From an uncultured Thalassospira sp. (GTDB taxonomy: Bacteria; Pseudomonadota; Alphaproteobacteria; Rhodospirillales_A; Thalassospiraceae): a DNA stretch of 6,352 nucleotides. The first letter of the stretch is position 1; every line of letters begins with the position of its first letter. The stretch covers positions 1 through 6,352 of the forward strand of contig CAMPHD010000194.1 of assembly GCA_946885765.1 (NCBI GenBank). The letters run 5' to 3'. Below are positions 1 through 6,323 of this stretch, one piece after another. The translations under genes and the position numbers were made by a program. Below the pieces are notes generated by a model. That model was not told the origin of the DNA. It saw only the letters and a program-made list of their open reading frames with translations, and did no database searches.

Positions 1-993
1 TTCCACCGCAATCTGCACTTCGCGGCGCGACATTGCCACCACGCGGCTGGACCGCACCACCGGAAGACCAACCAGCCGTTCCTCGATCTTCGCCCAATCA
101 TCAAGTCCGGTGATCGGGATGAACACCATCAATTGCCCGCCCGTACCGTAATTGATCAGATTGGCCCGTTTCCAGGTTTCGGATAACTGGTCCTGAACGC
201 TTTTGGCGGCCCGCACCAGCGTCTCGTTCAGGCTTTCGCCTTCCTGAGTCGTTTCGGTCACGCCAAAGACCTGCGGTGCACCACCCGCGTCATAGCGCGT
301 GACCGTGACATCGACGGTTTCCGCACCGGTTTCACCACGCACATCGGCACTGGCCACCACCGCGACATTCGCCCCATAGCGGCGTGCAAGCTCGTTCAAA
401 CGCTCGACCGCACCATTTTCCGCCTGCTCGGCCGAAACGGTGCCGATATCCTGCAAATCGCCAATCGGTGCCTTGACCGGCACCAGACCACCCGATGCGA
501 AATTGCGGCTCCAAATATCGCGCCACGGGTTTGGATCATCCCACAGGCTGGTATAACCGCCCGAATGATAGACCGGCACAACGATCACCGGCTTGGATTG
601 CAGTTCGGCAAACGGGATATCGCGGAAACGCAGATAGTTGCGCAGTTCGGTTTCCTTGAACCGCACCGTCATGTCCGCGATATAGCGCACCGAAGATGTT
701 TTCTCGTTCGAAACCCCGAAATCGCGCACCATGTTATTGATGTCGGCCTGGCTGGGGCTGCCAATTCCCGCGCGGTCTTCGGGCAATGTCAGGCGCGCGA
801 CAACCTCGTCGAAGGCCTTGCGCTGCCCGATGGCAAGGGCCTGATCACGTGCGGCCGCGGCGGTTTCTGCGCTTTCGTCAACATGCACGCCCGATACCGA
901 AAAGATATCCTGTGCAAATACCGGAAAGGATAAGGACGCCGAAAGTCCGGCGATACCCGCCAACAGCCTGAATTTTTTGAGTCTTGTAAGCAC
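1..993 (-). CDS. exported DUF2066 domain protein (3' end outside window)
   Basis: Translating the minus strand gives 331 codons without a stop, running off the left edge. I chose the GTG at 993 because AAAGAGG (999-1005) sits 5 nt upstream; in-frame ATGs at 1011 and 1053 lack a ribosome site and would add a polar extension before the signal peptide. The N-terminus MLTRLKKFRL is followed by a hydrophobic stretch ending SFPVFA-QD, a Sec signal peptide cleaved near residue 27, so the protein is exported. Residues about 30-70 (VSGVHVDE, then an Ala-rich helix with AIGQRKAFDEVVARLT) and YIADMTVRFKE (104-114) match my memory of DUF2066, a family of unknown function found next to purine genes in Rhodospirillales. 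No catalytic motif or cysteine is visible. It diverges from purM. Family assignment is from memory; coding status is secure. Confidence 0.85.
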   Translation of the reverse strand, partial: MLTRLKKFRLLAGIAGLSASLSFPVFAQDIFSVSGVHVDESAETAAAARDQALAIGQRKAFDEVVARLTLPEDRAGIGSPSQADINNMVRDFGVSNEKTSSVRYIADMTVRFKETELRNYLRFRDIPFAELQSKPVIVVPVYHSGGYTSLWDDPNPWRDIWSRNFASGGLVPVKAPIGDLQDIGTVSAEQAENGAVERLNELARRYGANVAVVASADVRGETGAETVDVTVTRYDAGGAPQVFGVTETTQEGESLNETLVRAAKSVQDQLSETWKRANLINYGTGGQLMVFIPITGLDDWAKIEERLVGLPVVRSSRVVAMSRREVQIAVE

Positions 994-1105
994 GTTTGCC
1001 TCTTTGCCCATTTTTTCGATGGTTTGATGATCTTTGTGGCACGAGTGAAGCATTCTGGAAAGAAAACTCTCCCATGCGCACCTGAGCATTGCATATTGCC
1101 CGCGT

Positions 1106-1134
1106 TTGAGTATTTTCGGCCCAGCGGAAATTAT
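1106..1134 (+). promoter_or_regulatory. candidate purM promoter
   Basis: TTGAGT (1106-1111, 4/6) and AATTAT (1129-1134, 4/6) are separated by 17 nt. Each hexamer alone is mediocre. What raises interest is that the implied start, about 1140-1142, falls at the beginning of the left arm of the long inverted repeat, so the RNA would open directly with the closing stem of the leader fold. It shares bases with the divergent DUF2066 promoter, so the two probably compete for polymerase. Confidence 0.4.
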
Positions 1135-1137
1135 CAA
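1109..1137 (-). promoter_or_regulatory. predicted sigma70-type promoter of the DUF2066 gene
   Basis: On the minus strand, TTGATA (1132-1137, 5/6 to the -35 consensus) is followed after exactly 17 nt by AATACT (1109-1114, 4/6 to the -10 consensus). The transcript would start near 1102, giving a leader of about 110 nt before the GTG at 993. It overlaps the opposite-strand purM promoter candidate. Confidence 0.5.
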
Positions 1138-1138
1138 G

Positions 1139-1310
1139 CCCGCGTTTTTTATCAGTATGACGCTTTTTCTGTGGTTATCGATCTGATTAAAGGCGTCACT
1201 ATGGCGGTATTTCCCGGGCATCTGGTTCATCCGGCCCCGGAACATCGCGCGAATGACAATTTGAAGTCAGGGCGTACTGATGAAAAACGCGGGGTTTCCC
1301 GCTTTGTTTT
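1139..1310 (+). ncRNA. structured purM leader, candidate attenuator or riboswitch-like RNA
   Basis: Positions 1139-1159 are complementary to 1273-1293 over 21 nt; 19 pairs are Watson-Crick and the other two (1150 with 1282, 1158 with 1274) are U-G pairs. The enclosed 113 nt can form three smaller stems: 1158-1167 with 1189-1198 (10 bp, one G-U, sharing its outermost bases with the long stem), 1211-1218 with 1235-1242 (7 of 8 pairs), and 1254-1257 with 1266-1269. A multibranched RNA closed by a long stem is the result. The right arm overlaps the left half of the terminator-like hairpin at 1289-1302, so only one can form at a time. A purine-pathway ligand or a protein is a natural trigger but is only inferred. 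A MITE-like DNA element with terminal inverted repeats is the alternative, though no flanking target duplication is visible. Confidence 0.5.
1283..1310 (+). terminator. terminator-like hairpin in the purM leader
   Basis: GCGGG (1289-1293) pairs with CCCGC (1298-1302) across a GTTT loop. An A-run precedes it and TTTGTTTT (1303-1310) follows, and AAA/TTT can lengthen the stem with one bulged C. It lies 30 nt before the purM start codon and 18 nt before its ribosome site, so it would act as a conditional stop. The core stem is only 5 bp, so termination may be partial. Confidence 0.4.
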
Positions 1311-1339
1311 ATCCATGCGCTTAAGCCGAGGATCACCCA

Positions 1340-2413
1340 ATGACCGCCTCCAACGGCCTTACCTATAAGGACTCCGGTGTCGATATCGATGCTGGCAATG
1401 CCCTTGTCGATGCAATCAAACCGCTGGCCAAAGCAACCAGCAGAACCGGCGTTACCGGTGGTTTGGGGGGATTCGGCGCTTTGTTCGACCTGAAAGCTGC
1501 CGGTTATAATGATCCGGTTCTGGTTTCCTGCACCGATGGTGTCGGTACCAAGCTTAAAGTCGCCTTTCTGGCTGACAAACACGACACCGTCGGCATCGAC
1601 CTTGTCGCCATGAGCGTCAATGACCTTGTGGTTCAGGGCGCGGAACCGCTTCTGTTCCTTGATTATTTTGCCACCGGCAAACTTGCCGTTGAAAAGGCAA
1701 CCGATGTTGTCGCCGGCATTGCCGAGGGCTGCAAACAGGCAGGATGTGCGTTGATCGGTGGGGAAACCGCCGAAATGCCGGGCATGTATGCGGACGGTGA
1801 ATATGATCTGGCCGGTTTTGCGGTCGGGGCGGCGGAACGTGGCGAGTTGCTGGACGGTTCCAACGTTGCCGAGGGCGATGTGATCCTTGGTCTGGCATCA
1901 AGCGGTGTTCATTCCAACGGTTATTCGCTTGTGCGCAAGGTTGTTGAACTTGCCGGGCTTGATTACGCCGATGATGCTCCGTTTGCACCGGGCAAAAATG
2001 TTGGCGAGGCGCTTCTTGAACCGACCAAAATCTATGTCAAAAGCTGCCTTGCGGCGCATAAGGCCGGTCTGGTCAAGGCGCTGGCGCATATTACCGGTGG
2101 TGGTCTGACCGAAAACGTCCCGCGCGTTCTGCCGGAAAACCTGACGGCGGTGTTTGACGCCAGCACGTGGGAGTTCCTTCCGATTTTCAAATGGCTGTCC
2201 AAACAGGGCGGCATTCCGTCGGTTGAAATGGCGCGTACCTTTAACTGCGGCATTGGCATGTGCGTTGTGGTTCCGGCCGATAAGGCCAATGAGGCCGAAG
2301 CATTGCTGCGTGAAAACGGCGAAACCGTCAGCCAGATCGGTGTGATCGGCCCGCGTGCCGGTGATGGCCCGCAGGTCATCATCAAGAACATGGCCGCTGC
2401 ATGGGAAAAGTAA
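1340..2413 (+). CDS. purM: phosphoribosylformylglycinamidine cyclo-ligase (AIR synthetase)
   Basis: PurM closes the imidazole ring: FGAM plus ATP gives aminoimidazole ribonucleotide, ADP and phosphate, step 5 of de novo purine synthesis, in the cytosol. The 357-residue product is close to the usual 345-350. Family signatures are intact: the Gly-rich segment [14 protein letters not shown] (37-50), the nucleotide-binding [10 protein letters not shown] (66-75), [11 protein letters not shown] (86-96), [12 protein letters not shown] (139-150), [13 protein letters not shown] (186-198) and [16 protein letters not shown] (250-265) with the C-terminal GIGMCVVV (304-311). The start ATG has GAGGA (1328-1332) 7 nt upstream and begins [17 protein letters not shown], as is normal for the family. 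purN overlaps its end by 13 nt. Expression may be controlled by the structured leader upstream. Confidence 0.97.
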   Translation: MTASNGLTYKDSGVDIDAGNALVDAIKPLAKATSRTGVTGGLGGFGALFDLKAAGYNDPVLVSCTDGVGTKLKVAFLADKHDTVGIDLVAMSVNDLVVQGAEPLLFLDYFATGKLAVEKATDVVAGIAEGCKQAGCALIGGETAEMPGMYADGEYDLAGFAVGAAERGELLDGSNVAEGDVILGLASSGVHSNGYSLVRKVVELAGLDYADDAPFAPGKNVGEALLEPTKIYVKSCLAAHKAGLVKALAHITGGGLTENVPRVLPENLTAVFDASTWEFLPIFKWLSKQGGIPSVEMARTFNCGIGMCVVVPADKANEAEALLRENGETVSQIGVIGPRAGDGPQVIIKNMAAAWEK

Positions 2414-3075
2414 CGCCGCTGAAGCTTGCCGTTCTGGTTTCGGGCGGCGGGTCGAATCTTCAGGCGATCATTGATGCCTGCAAGGCGTCCGATTATCCGG
2501 CCGAAATCGTTCTGGTGTTTTCCAACCAGCGTGATGCCGGTGGGCTTGAACGTGCGCGCCGTGCCGGTATCCGGGCCGAAGCCATTTCGCACAAGGGCTT
2601 CGAAGGCGGTCGCGAGGCCTATGACAGCACGGTCAGCAGCCTGATTGAAGAATCCGGTGCCGATCTGGTGGTTCTGGCGGGCTACCTGCGTCTGGTCAGC
2701 GAGAGCTTTGTGACCTGCTGGCAGGGGCGTCTGATCAATATTCACCCGTCCCTTTTGCCGAGCTTCAAGGGCCTGCATGTTCATCAGGCTGCCCTTGATG
2801 CCGGGGTCAAATATTCCGGCTGCACGGTGCATTATGTGGTGCCCGAGGTTGATTCCGGCCCGATCATTGCCCAGGCCGTGGTGCCGGTCCTGCCCGGTGA
2901 TGATGCGGGTACGCTCGCACAGCGTATCCTTAAACAGGAACACCGCATCTATCCGCAGGTGATCCGCTGGATCGCCGAGGGGCGCGTTTCGACCAATGAC
3001 GCCGGGATCGTAACGGTCGCCGATGCGAATGCACCCGATTTCGCGCAGATCAATCCGGTGCCTGAACCGAACTGA
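2401..3075 (+). CDS. purN: phosphoribosylglycinamide formyltransferase (GAR transformylase)
   Basis: PurN transfers the formyl group of 10-formyltetrahydrofolate to GAR, giving FGAR, step 3 of purine synthesis. The 224-residue protein has the whole family core: [15 protein letters not shown] (11-25) at the phosphate-binding end, [14 protein letters not shown] (40-53), [11 protein letters not shown] (90-100), [17 protein letters not shown] (112-128), VDSGPII (150-156) and QEHRIYP (179-185). The catalytic trio known from E. coli PurN (Asn, His, Asp) is present as N113, H115 and D151. The ATG lies inside the last codons of purM and has no clear ribosome site of its own, so translation is probably coupled to purM. 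The C-terminal 25 residues or so are a variable tail. The terminator at 3110 ends the two-gene operon. Confidence 0.97.
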   Translation: MGKVTPLKLAVLVSGGGSNLQAIIDACKASDYPAEIVLVFSNQRDAGGLERARRAGIRAEAISHKGFEGGREAYDSTVSSLIEESGADLVVLAGYLRLVSESFVTCWQGRLINIHPSLLPSFKGLHVHQAALDAGVKYSGCTVHYVVPEVDSGPIIAQAVVPVLPGDDAGTLAQRILKQEHRIYPQVIRWIAEGRVSTNDAGIVTVADANAPDFAQINPVPEPN

Positions 3076-3109
3076 CTGCGCCCGTGGCGGGCGATCCGCA
3101 AATGGTTTT

Positions 3110-3143
3110 AAGGGGTGAACGAAAGTTCGCCCCTTTTTCTTTG
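3110..3143 (+). terminator. intrinsic terminator of purMN
   Basis: AAGGGGTGAAC (3110-3120) pairs with GTTCGCCCCTT (3125-3135): 11 pairs including one G-U, closed by a GAAA tetraloop of the stable GNRA kind and followed by TTTCTTT. It begins 35 nt after the purN stop. A smaller hairpin (CGCCCG at 3079-3084 with CGGGCG at 3088-3093) lies between stop and terminator and lacks a T-run. Confidence 0.9.
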
Positions 3144-3205
3144 GGCGGATATCGACACCTTCAGCAGGAATGCCCGTATCGGCTGTAACAAAACCATCGA
3201 ATACA

Positions 3206-3275
3206 AATTATCGTTTACATCTTGCCAAGATATTGCAGCGACCCAATAATCAATTATAGGTTTTCACTAATTATA
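3206..3275. repeat. AT-rich repeats around the sulfatase promoter
   Basis: AATTATA occurs at 3252-3258 and again at 3269-3275 (17 nt apart), with AATTAT also at 3206-3211. A perfect inverted repeat ATAAT-CA-ATTAT covers 3246-3257, over the -10 element and presumed start site. Such a position suits a regulator site, but short AT words arise easily in AT-rich DNA. Confidence 0.3.
3222..3250 (+). promoter_or_regulatory. predicted sigma70-type promoter of the sulfatase operon
   Basis: TTGCCA (3222-3227, 5/6) and AATAAT (3245-3250, 5/6) are separated by exactly 17 nt, within an AT-rich patch that contrasts with the GC-rich flanks. Transcription would start near 3257, leaving a leader of about 248 nt before the sulfatase ATG. 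A second -10-like TATAAC at 3272-3277 has no good partner hexamer. Confidence 0.6.
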
Positions 3276-3504
3276 ACTCTCAAGCGTATTAGAAACGTCA
3301 CCTTGTCGGATATTGCCGAACCGCTCCGGCTTAATCAGCAAGAGCAAACCTGAACTGCCAAGCACTCCTGAAGCTGCAATCCCGCCATCAGGGCAACAGT
3401 GTCCGAACAATGCAGGTGGAAACCTTAAGTCTCCCAATGGGAGCACGAGCACAGGGGGGCATTCCCGCCACCCGTTTTACCGGACAGAAGGGAGCTAGAC
3501 AGCT
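3257..3504 (+). other. long untranslated leader of the sulfatase operon
   Basis: I see no convincing gene in this stretch. It contains several small hairpins: CCTGA (3367-3371) with TCAGG (3388-3392), AGGT (3414-3417) with ACCT (3422-3425) across GGAA, and CTCCC (3431-3435) with GGGAG (3439-3443). None resembles a riboswitch I know. AAGGGAG at 3488-3494 is the sulfatase ribosome site, 10 nt before the ATG, slightly farther than usual. Confidence 0.4.
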
Positions 3505-5151
3505 ATGCAACCGAAAATCATAGCGGGCCTGATGGCCGCAGGACTTGCCTGCGCCGCCTTGCCGGGCTTGGCATTCGCCCAAAATGCGCAAAAGCCGAAT
3601 ATCCTGTTCATTGTTTCGGACGACACCGGTTATGGCGATACCGGTCCGTATCTGGGCGGCGAGGCCCGCGGTATGCCGACCCCCAATATCGACAAACTGG
3701 CCGAAGAAGGCATGATGTTCACATCCTTCTACGCCCAGCCAAGCTGCACACCGGGCCGTGCTGCCATGCAGACCGGTCGCATTCCGAACCGTTCGGGCAT
3801 GACGACGGTGGCCTTTCAGGGACAGGGCGGCGGCCTTCCGGCAGCCGAATGGACGCTTGCCTCGGTTCTGAAAACCGGTGGCTATGATACCTATTTCACC
3901 GGCAAGTGGCATCTGGGTGAAGAGGATTATGCCCTTCCCAATGCCCAGGGCTATGACGTGATGAAATATGTCGGCCTGTACCACCTCAATGCCTATACCT
4001 ATGCCGATCCGACCTGGTTCCCCGACATGCCCGATGACCTTCGCCAGATGTTCATTGATGTCACCAAGGGATCACTTTCCGGCAAGGCCGGTGAAAAACC
4101 CACCGAAGATTTCAAAATCAACGGCCAGTATGTCGACACCCCGGACAAAGGTGTCGTCGGCATTCCCTATTTCGACGGTTATGTTGAAAAAGCTTCTATC
4201 GAGTTCCTTGAAGAAGCAGCAAAGAAACCCGACACCCCCTTCTTCATCAATGTGAACTTCATGAAGGTTCATCAGCCGAATATGCCGCACCCGGATTTCG
4301 AACATAAATCGATTTCGAAATCCAAATATGCGGACTCTGTTGTCGAGCTTGATGCCCGTATCGGGAACATCGTCAACAAGCTCGACGAACTGGGGCTCAA
4401 GGACAACACCATCGTCTTCTGGACCACCGATAACGGCGCATGGCAGGATGTTTACCCGGATGCGGGTTATACGCCGTTCCGTGGCACCAAGGGCACGATC
4501 CGCGAAGGTGGCAACCGTGTTCCCGCCATTGTTCGCTGGCCCGGCCATGTCGAGCCTGATACCAAAAGTGCGGCAATTGTCGGCGGCCTTGATCTGATGG
4601 CAACCTTTGCATCCGCCGCCGATATCGAGCTTCCCACCGAAGACCGTGAAGGCAAACCGATCATCTTTGACAGTTACGACATGACCCCGGTCTGGGAAGG
4701 TAGCGGCGAGTCGGAACGCAAAGCATGGTTCTATTTCACCGAAAACGAACTGACCCCGGGTGCAGCACGTATCGGCCATTATAAGGCGGTATTCAACCTG
4801 CGTGGCGATAACGGTGCCGCCACCGGTGGGCTGGCCGTTGATTCAAACCTCGGCTGGAAAGGCCCGGAAAGCTATGTCGCTGCGGTTCCGCAGATCTTTG
4901 ACATCCTGCAAGATCCGCAGGAACGTTATGACATCTTCATGAACAACTACACCGAACGCACCTGGTATCTGCCGGTGGTCAATCAGGAAGTGTCGGACCT
5001 GATGCAGACCTACATCAAATACCCGCCGCGCAAGGCACAAAGCGAAGTCTATAACGGGCCAATTACACTCAGCCAGTATCAGCGCTTCAGCTATGTACGC
5101 GATGCCCTGAAGAACGAAGGCTTCAATATCGGCCTGCCAAGCGGAAACTGA
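3505..5151 (+). CDS. exported type I arylsulfatase (formylglycine-dependent)
   Basis: Predicted to hydrolyse sulfate esters in the periplasm. The N-terminus MQPKIIAGLMAAGLACAA...GLAFA-QN is a Sec signal peptide cleaved after about residue 25. The alkaline-phosphatase/sulfatase fold follows: PNILFIVSDDTGYGD (31-45) with metal ligands D39 and D40, then CTPGRAAMQTGR (81-92), where C81 is the residue converted to formylglycine and R85 its partner. GKWHLG (133-138) gives K134 and H136, KVHQP (254-258) gives H256, TTDNG (307-311) gives D309 and N310, and RGTKGTIREGG (326-336) gives K329. By comparison with P. aeruginosa AtsA the active site is complete. Length 548 is normal. The motif is CxPGR rather than the common CxPSR, but CxPxR suffices for maturation. 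A separate maturation enzyme is required and is not seen here. Substrate unknown. Confidence 0.93.
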   Translation: MQPKIIAGLMAAGLACAALPGLAFAQNAQKPNILFIVSDDTGYGDTGPYLGGEARGMPTPNIDKLAEEGMMFTSFYAQPSCTPGRAAMQTGRIPNRSGMTTVAFQGQGGGLPAAEWTLASVLKTGGYDTYFTGKWHLGEEDYALPNAQGYDVMKYVGLYHLNAYTYADPTWFPDMPDDLRQMFIDVTKGSLSGKAGEKPTEDFKINGQYVDTPDKGVVGIPYFDGYVEKASIEFLEEAAKKPDTPFFINVNFMKVHQPNMPHPDFEHKSISKSKYADSVVELDARIGNIVNKLDELGLKDNTIVFWTTDNGAWQDVYPDAGYTPFRGTKGTIREGGNRVPAIVRWPGHVEPDTKSAAIVGGLDLMATFASAADIELPTEDREGKPIIFDSYDMTPVWEGSGESERKAWFYFTENELTPGAARIGHYKAVFNLRGDNGAATGGLAVDSNLGWKGPESYVAAVPQIFDILQDPQERYDIFMNNYTERTWYLPVVNQEVSDLMQTYIKYPPRKAQSEVYNGPITLSQYQRFSYVRDALKNEGFNIGLPSGN

Positions 5152-5166
5152 TCCCGCGAAACCGAA

Positions 5167-5196
5167 TGTCCGCCCCGTTGCAAAGCGGGGCGGACG
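5167..5196 (+). other. intercistronic GC-rich hairpin between sulfatase and HAD genes
   Basis: GTCCGCCCCG (5168-5177) is perfectly complementary to CGGGGCGGAC (5186-5195). The inner T-A and T-G pairs extend the stem to 12 bp around a GCAA tetraloop of the GNRA type, and an outer T-G pair is possible. No T-run follows, so it does not look like an intrinsic terminator. In an operon such a hairpin more often protects upstream mRNA from 3' exonucleases or sets gene-to-gene ratios. Confidence 0.7.
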
Positions 5197-5232
5197 TCTC
5201 CGTGAAAAATTGTTCCTGAAAGGACTTATTCC

Positions 5233-6231
5233 ATGCGGTTCAAGTCAGTCTTTCATGTGTTCGGGGTCTGCCTCGTCACCGCCTGCATGTCCGTTACCGG
5301 TGCGATGGCACAGTCCGATCCGCTTCCTTCATGGAATGAAGGCGCAACAAAACAGTCAATTGTCGATTTCGTCACAGCCGTAACCACCGACGGTGGCCCG
5401 GACTATGTCGCCCCAACCGACCGGATTGCAACTTTTGACAATGACGGCACGCTCTGGAGCGAGCAGCCCATGTATGTGCAGCTTGCCTTTGCGCTTGATC
5501 GCGTCAAACAGATGGCGCCCGATCACCCCGAATGGAAGGACAAGGAACCCTATAAATCGGTTCTTGCCGGGGACCTGAAGGGTCTTGCCGCAACCGGTGA
5601 AAAGGGTGTGCTCGAACTGGTTGCCGTCACCCATGCCGGGATGACCAGCGATGAATTCACCAAAATCGCAACCGACTGGATCGCAACCGCAAAGCACCCC
5701 AAAACCGGCAGACTTTATACCGATATGGTCTATCAGCCGATGCTTGAACTGGTTGATTATCTTCATAGCAACGATTTCAGGGTCTTCATCGTTTCGGGCG
5801 GCGGTATCGAGTTCATGCGCCCATGGACGGAAAAGGTTTACGGCATTCCGTCTGAGCGGGTCGTCGGTTCCTCGATCAAAACCGAATACAAGGTTGTCGA
5901 CGGTAAACCGGTCATAAACCGTCTGACAGCCGTCGACTTCATTGATGACAAGGAAGGCAAGCCGATTGGCATTCTGGGCCATATCGGCAAACGCCCGATT
6001 GCCGCCTTTGGCAATTCGGACGGCGATTTCCAGATGCTGCAATGGGCAACCGCCGGGGACGGAAAACGGTTTGGCCTTATTGTCCATCATGATGACGGCG
6101 ACCGTGAAGTTGCCTATGACCGCAAATCGGTATTTGGCAAACTCGACAAGGCTCTGGACGAAGGCCCCGGACTGGGCTGGACAATCGTCAGCATGAAAAA
6201 CGACTGGAAACAGGTCTATCCCGGCCAGTAA
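5233..6231 (+). CDS. exported HAD-superfamily phosphatase-like hydrolase
   Basis: A 332-residue protein with a signal peptide (MRFKSVFHVF to GAMA-QS, cleaved near residue 26). HAD motif I is FDNDGTLW (68-75) with nucleophile D69 and acid/base D71; motif II is IVSGGG (186-191) with S188; motif III lysine is probably K243 in EGKPIGI; motif IV is GNSDGD (260-265) with D263 and D265. About 90 residues between motifs I and II form a helical cap, so a phosphoserine-phosphatase-like fold is likely. Family knowledge predicts phosphate monoester hydrolysis; the substrate cannot be read from sequence. Motif IV has Asn where many relatives have GD. VTAC (15-18) resembles a lipobox, but the hydrophobic run continues past it to AMA. 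The ribosome site GAAAGGA (5218-5224) lies 8 nt before the ATG. The gap to the sulfatase is 81 nt without a terminator, so co-transcription is likely. Confidence 0.88.
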   Translation: MRFKSVFHVFGVCLVTACMSVTGAMAQSDPLPSWNEGATKQSIVDFVTAVTTDGGPDYVAPTDRIATFDNDGTLWSEQPMYVQLAFALDRVKQMAPDHPEWKDKEPYKSVLAGDLKGLAATGEKGVLELVAVTHAGMTSDEFTKIATDWIATAKHPKTGRLYTDMVYQPMLELVDYLHSNDFRVFIVSGGGIEFMRPWTEKVYGIPSERVVGSSIKTEYKVVDGKPVINRLTAVDFIDDKEGKPIGILGHIGKRPIAAFGNSDGDFQMLQWATAGDGKRFGLIVHHDDGDREVAYDRKSVFGKLDKALDEGPGLGWTIVSMKNDWKQVYPGQ

Positions 6232-6295
6232 GCTGCGACAGGAAAACCTCGTCGGCCTCGCAATCATCGGAAACGGCCAGAAATGCCGGTCCGAA

Positions 6296-6323
6296 AGCAT
6301 ATCCGTTGGGAGCATACCCGTTG
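6296..6323. repeat. 15-bp-period tandem duplication before the third gene
   Basis: AGCATATCCGTTG (6296-6308) recurs as AGCATACCCGTTG (6311-6323), 12 of 13 matching, with a 15-nt period. Each copy ends in an in-frame TTG, so the duplication also doubles the possible start codon. Confidence 0.6.

Noticed and set aside
1190..1240. ZTP (pfl) riboswitch, which controls purine and folate genes in other bacteria
   Set aside because: GGCGTCACTATGGCGG and CCCGGGCATC recall parts of it, but the conserved 5' and 3' cores as I remember them are not both present in the right order. An Infernal scan would decide.
1139..1293. MITE-like mobile element with 21-bp terminal inverted repeats (155 bp)
   Set aside because: No target-site duplication is visible at the flanks, both arm differences preserve RNA pairing, and the right arm merges with a terminator-like hairpin. 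Kept only as the alternative to the leader RNA; a genome-wide copy search would settle it.
1024..1368. Plus-strand open frame of 114 codons across the divergent spacer
   Set aside because: It overlaps the start of purM in another frame, spans the promoter and leader structures, lacks a ribosome site, and its product resembles nothing I know.
2032..2943. Minus-strand open frame of 303 codons opposite purM-purN
   Set aside because: It lies antisense to two certain enzymes; such frames are common opposite GC-rich coding DNA. No family motif is visible.
3184..3219. TGTAA ... TTACA inverted repeat upstream of the sulfatase promoter
   Set aside because: Only 5 nt per arm with a 26-nt gap, expected often by chance in AT-rich DNA.
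3313..3498. Possible 61-codon leader peptide ending 6 nt before the sulfatase ATG
   Set aside because: It would need a TTG start with no ribosome site, and the product is low-complexity Pro/Ser/Gly. The placement is suggestive but the coding evidence is weak.
5278..5289. Lipoprotein signal (VTAC, residues 15-18) in the HAD protein
   Set aside because: The match to the lipobox is loose and the hydrophobic segment continues to a good signal peptidase I site (AMA-Q).
5356..6315. Minus-strand open frame of 319 codons opposite the HAD gene
   Set aside because: It mirrors the codon structure of the motif-bearing plus-strand gene and has no recognisable domain or supported start.
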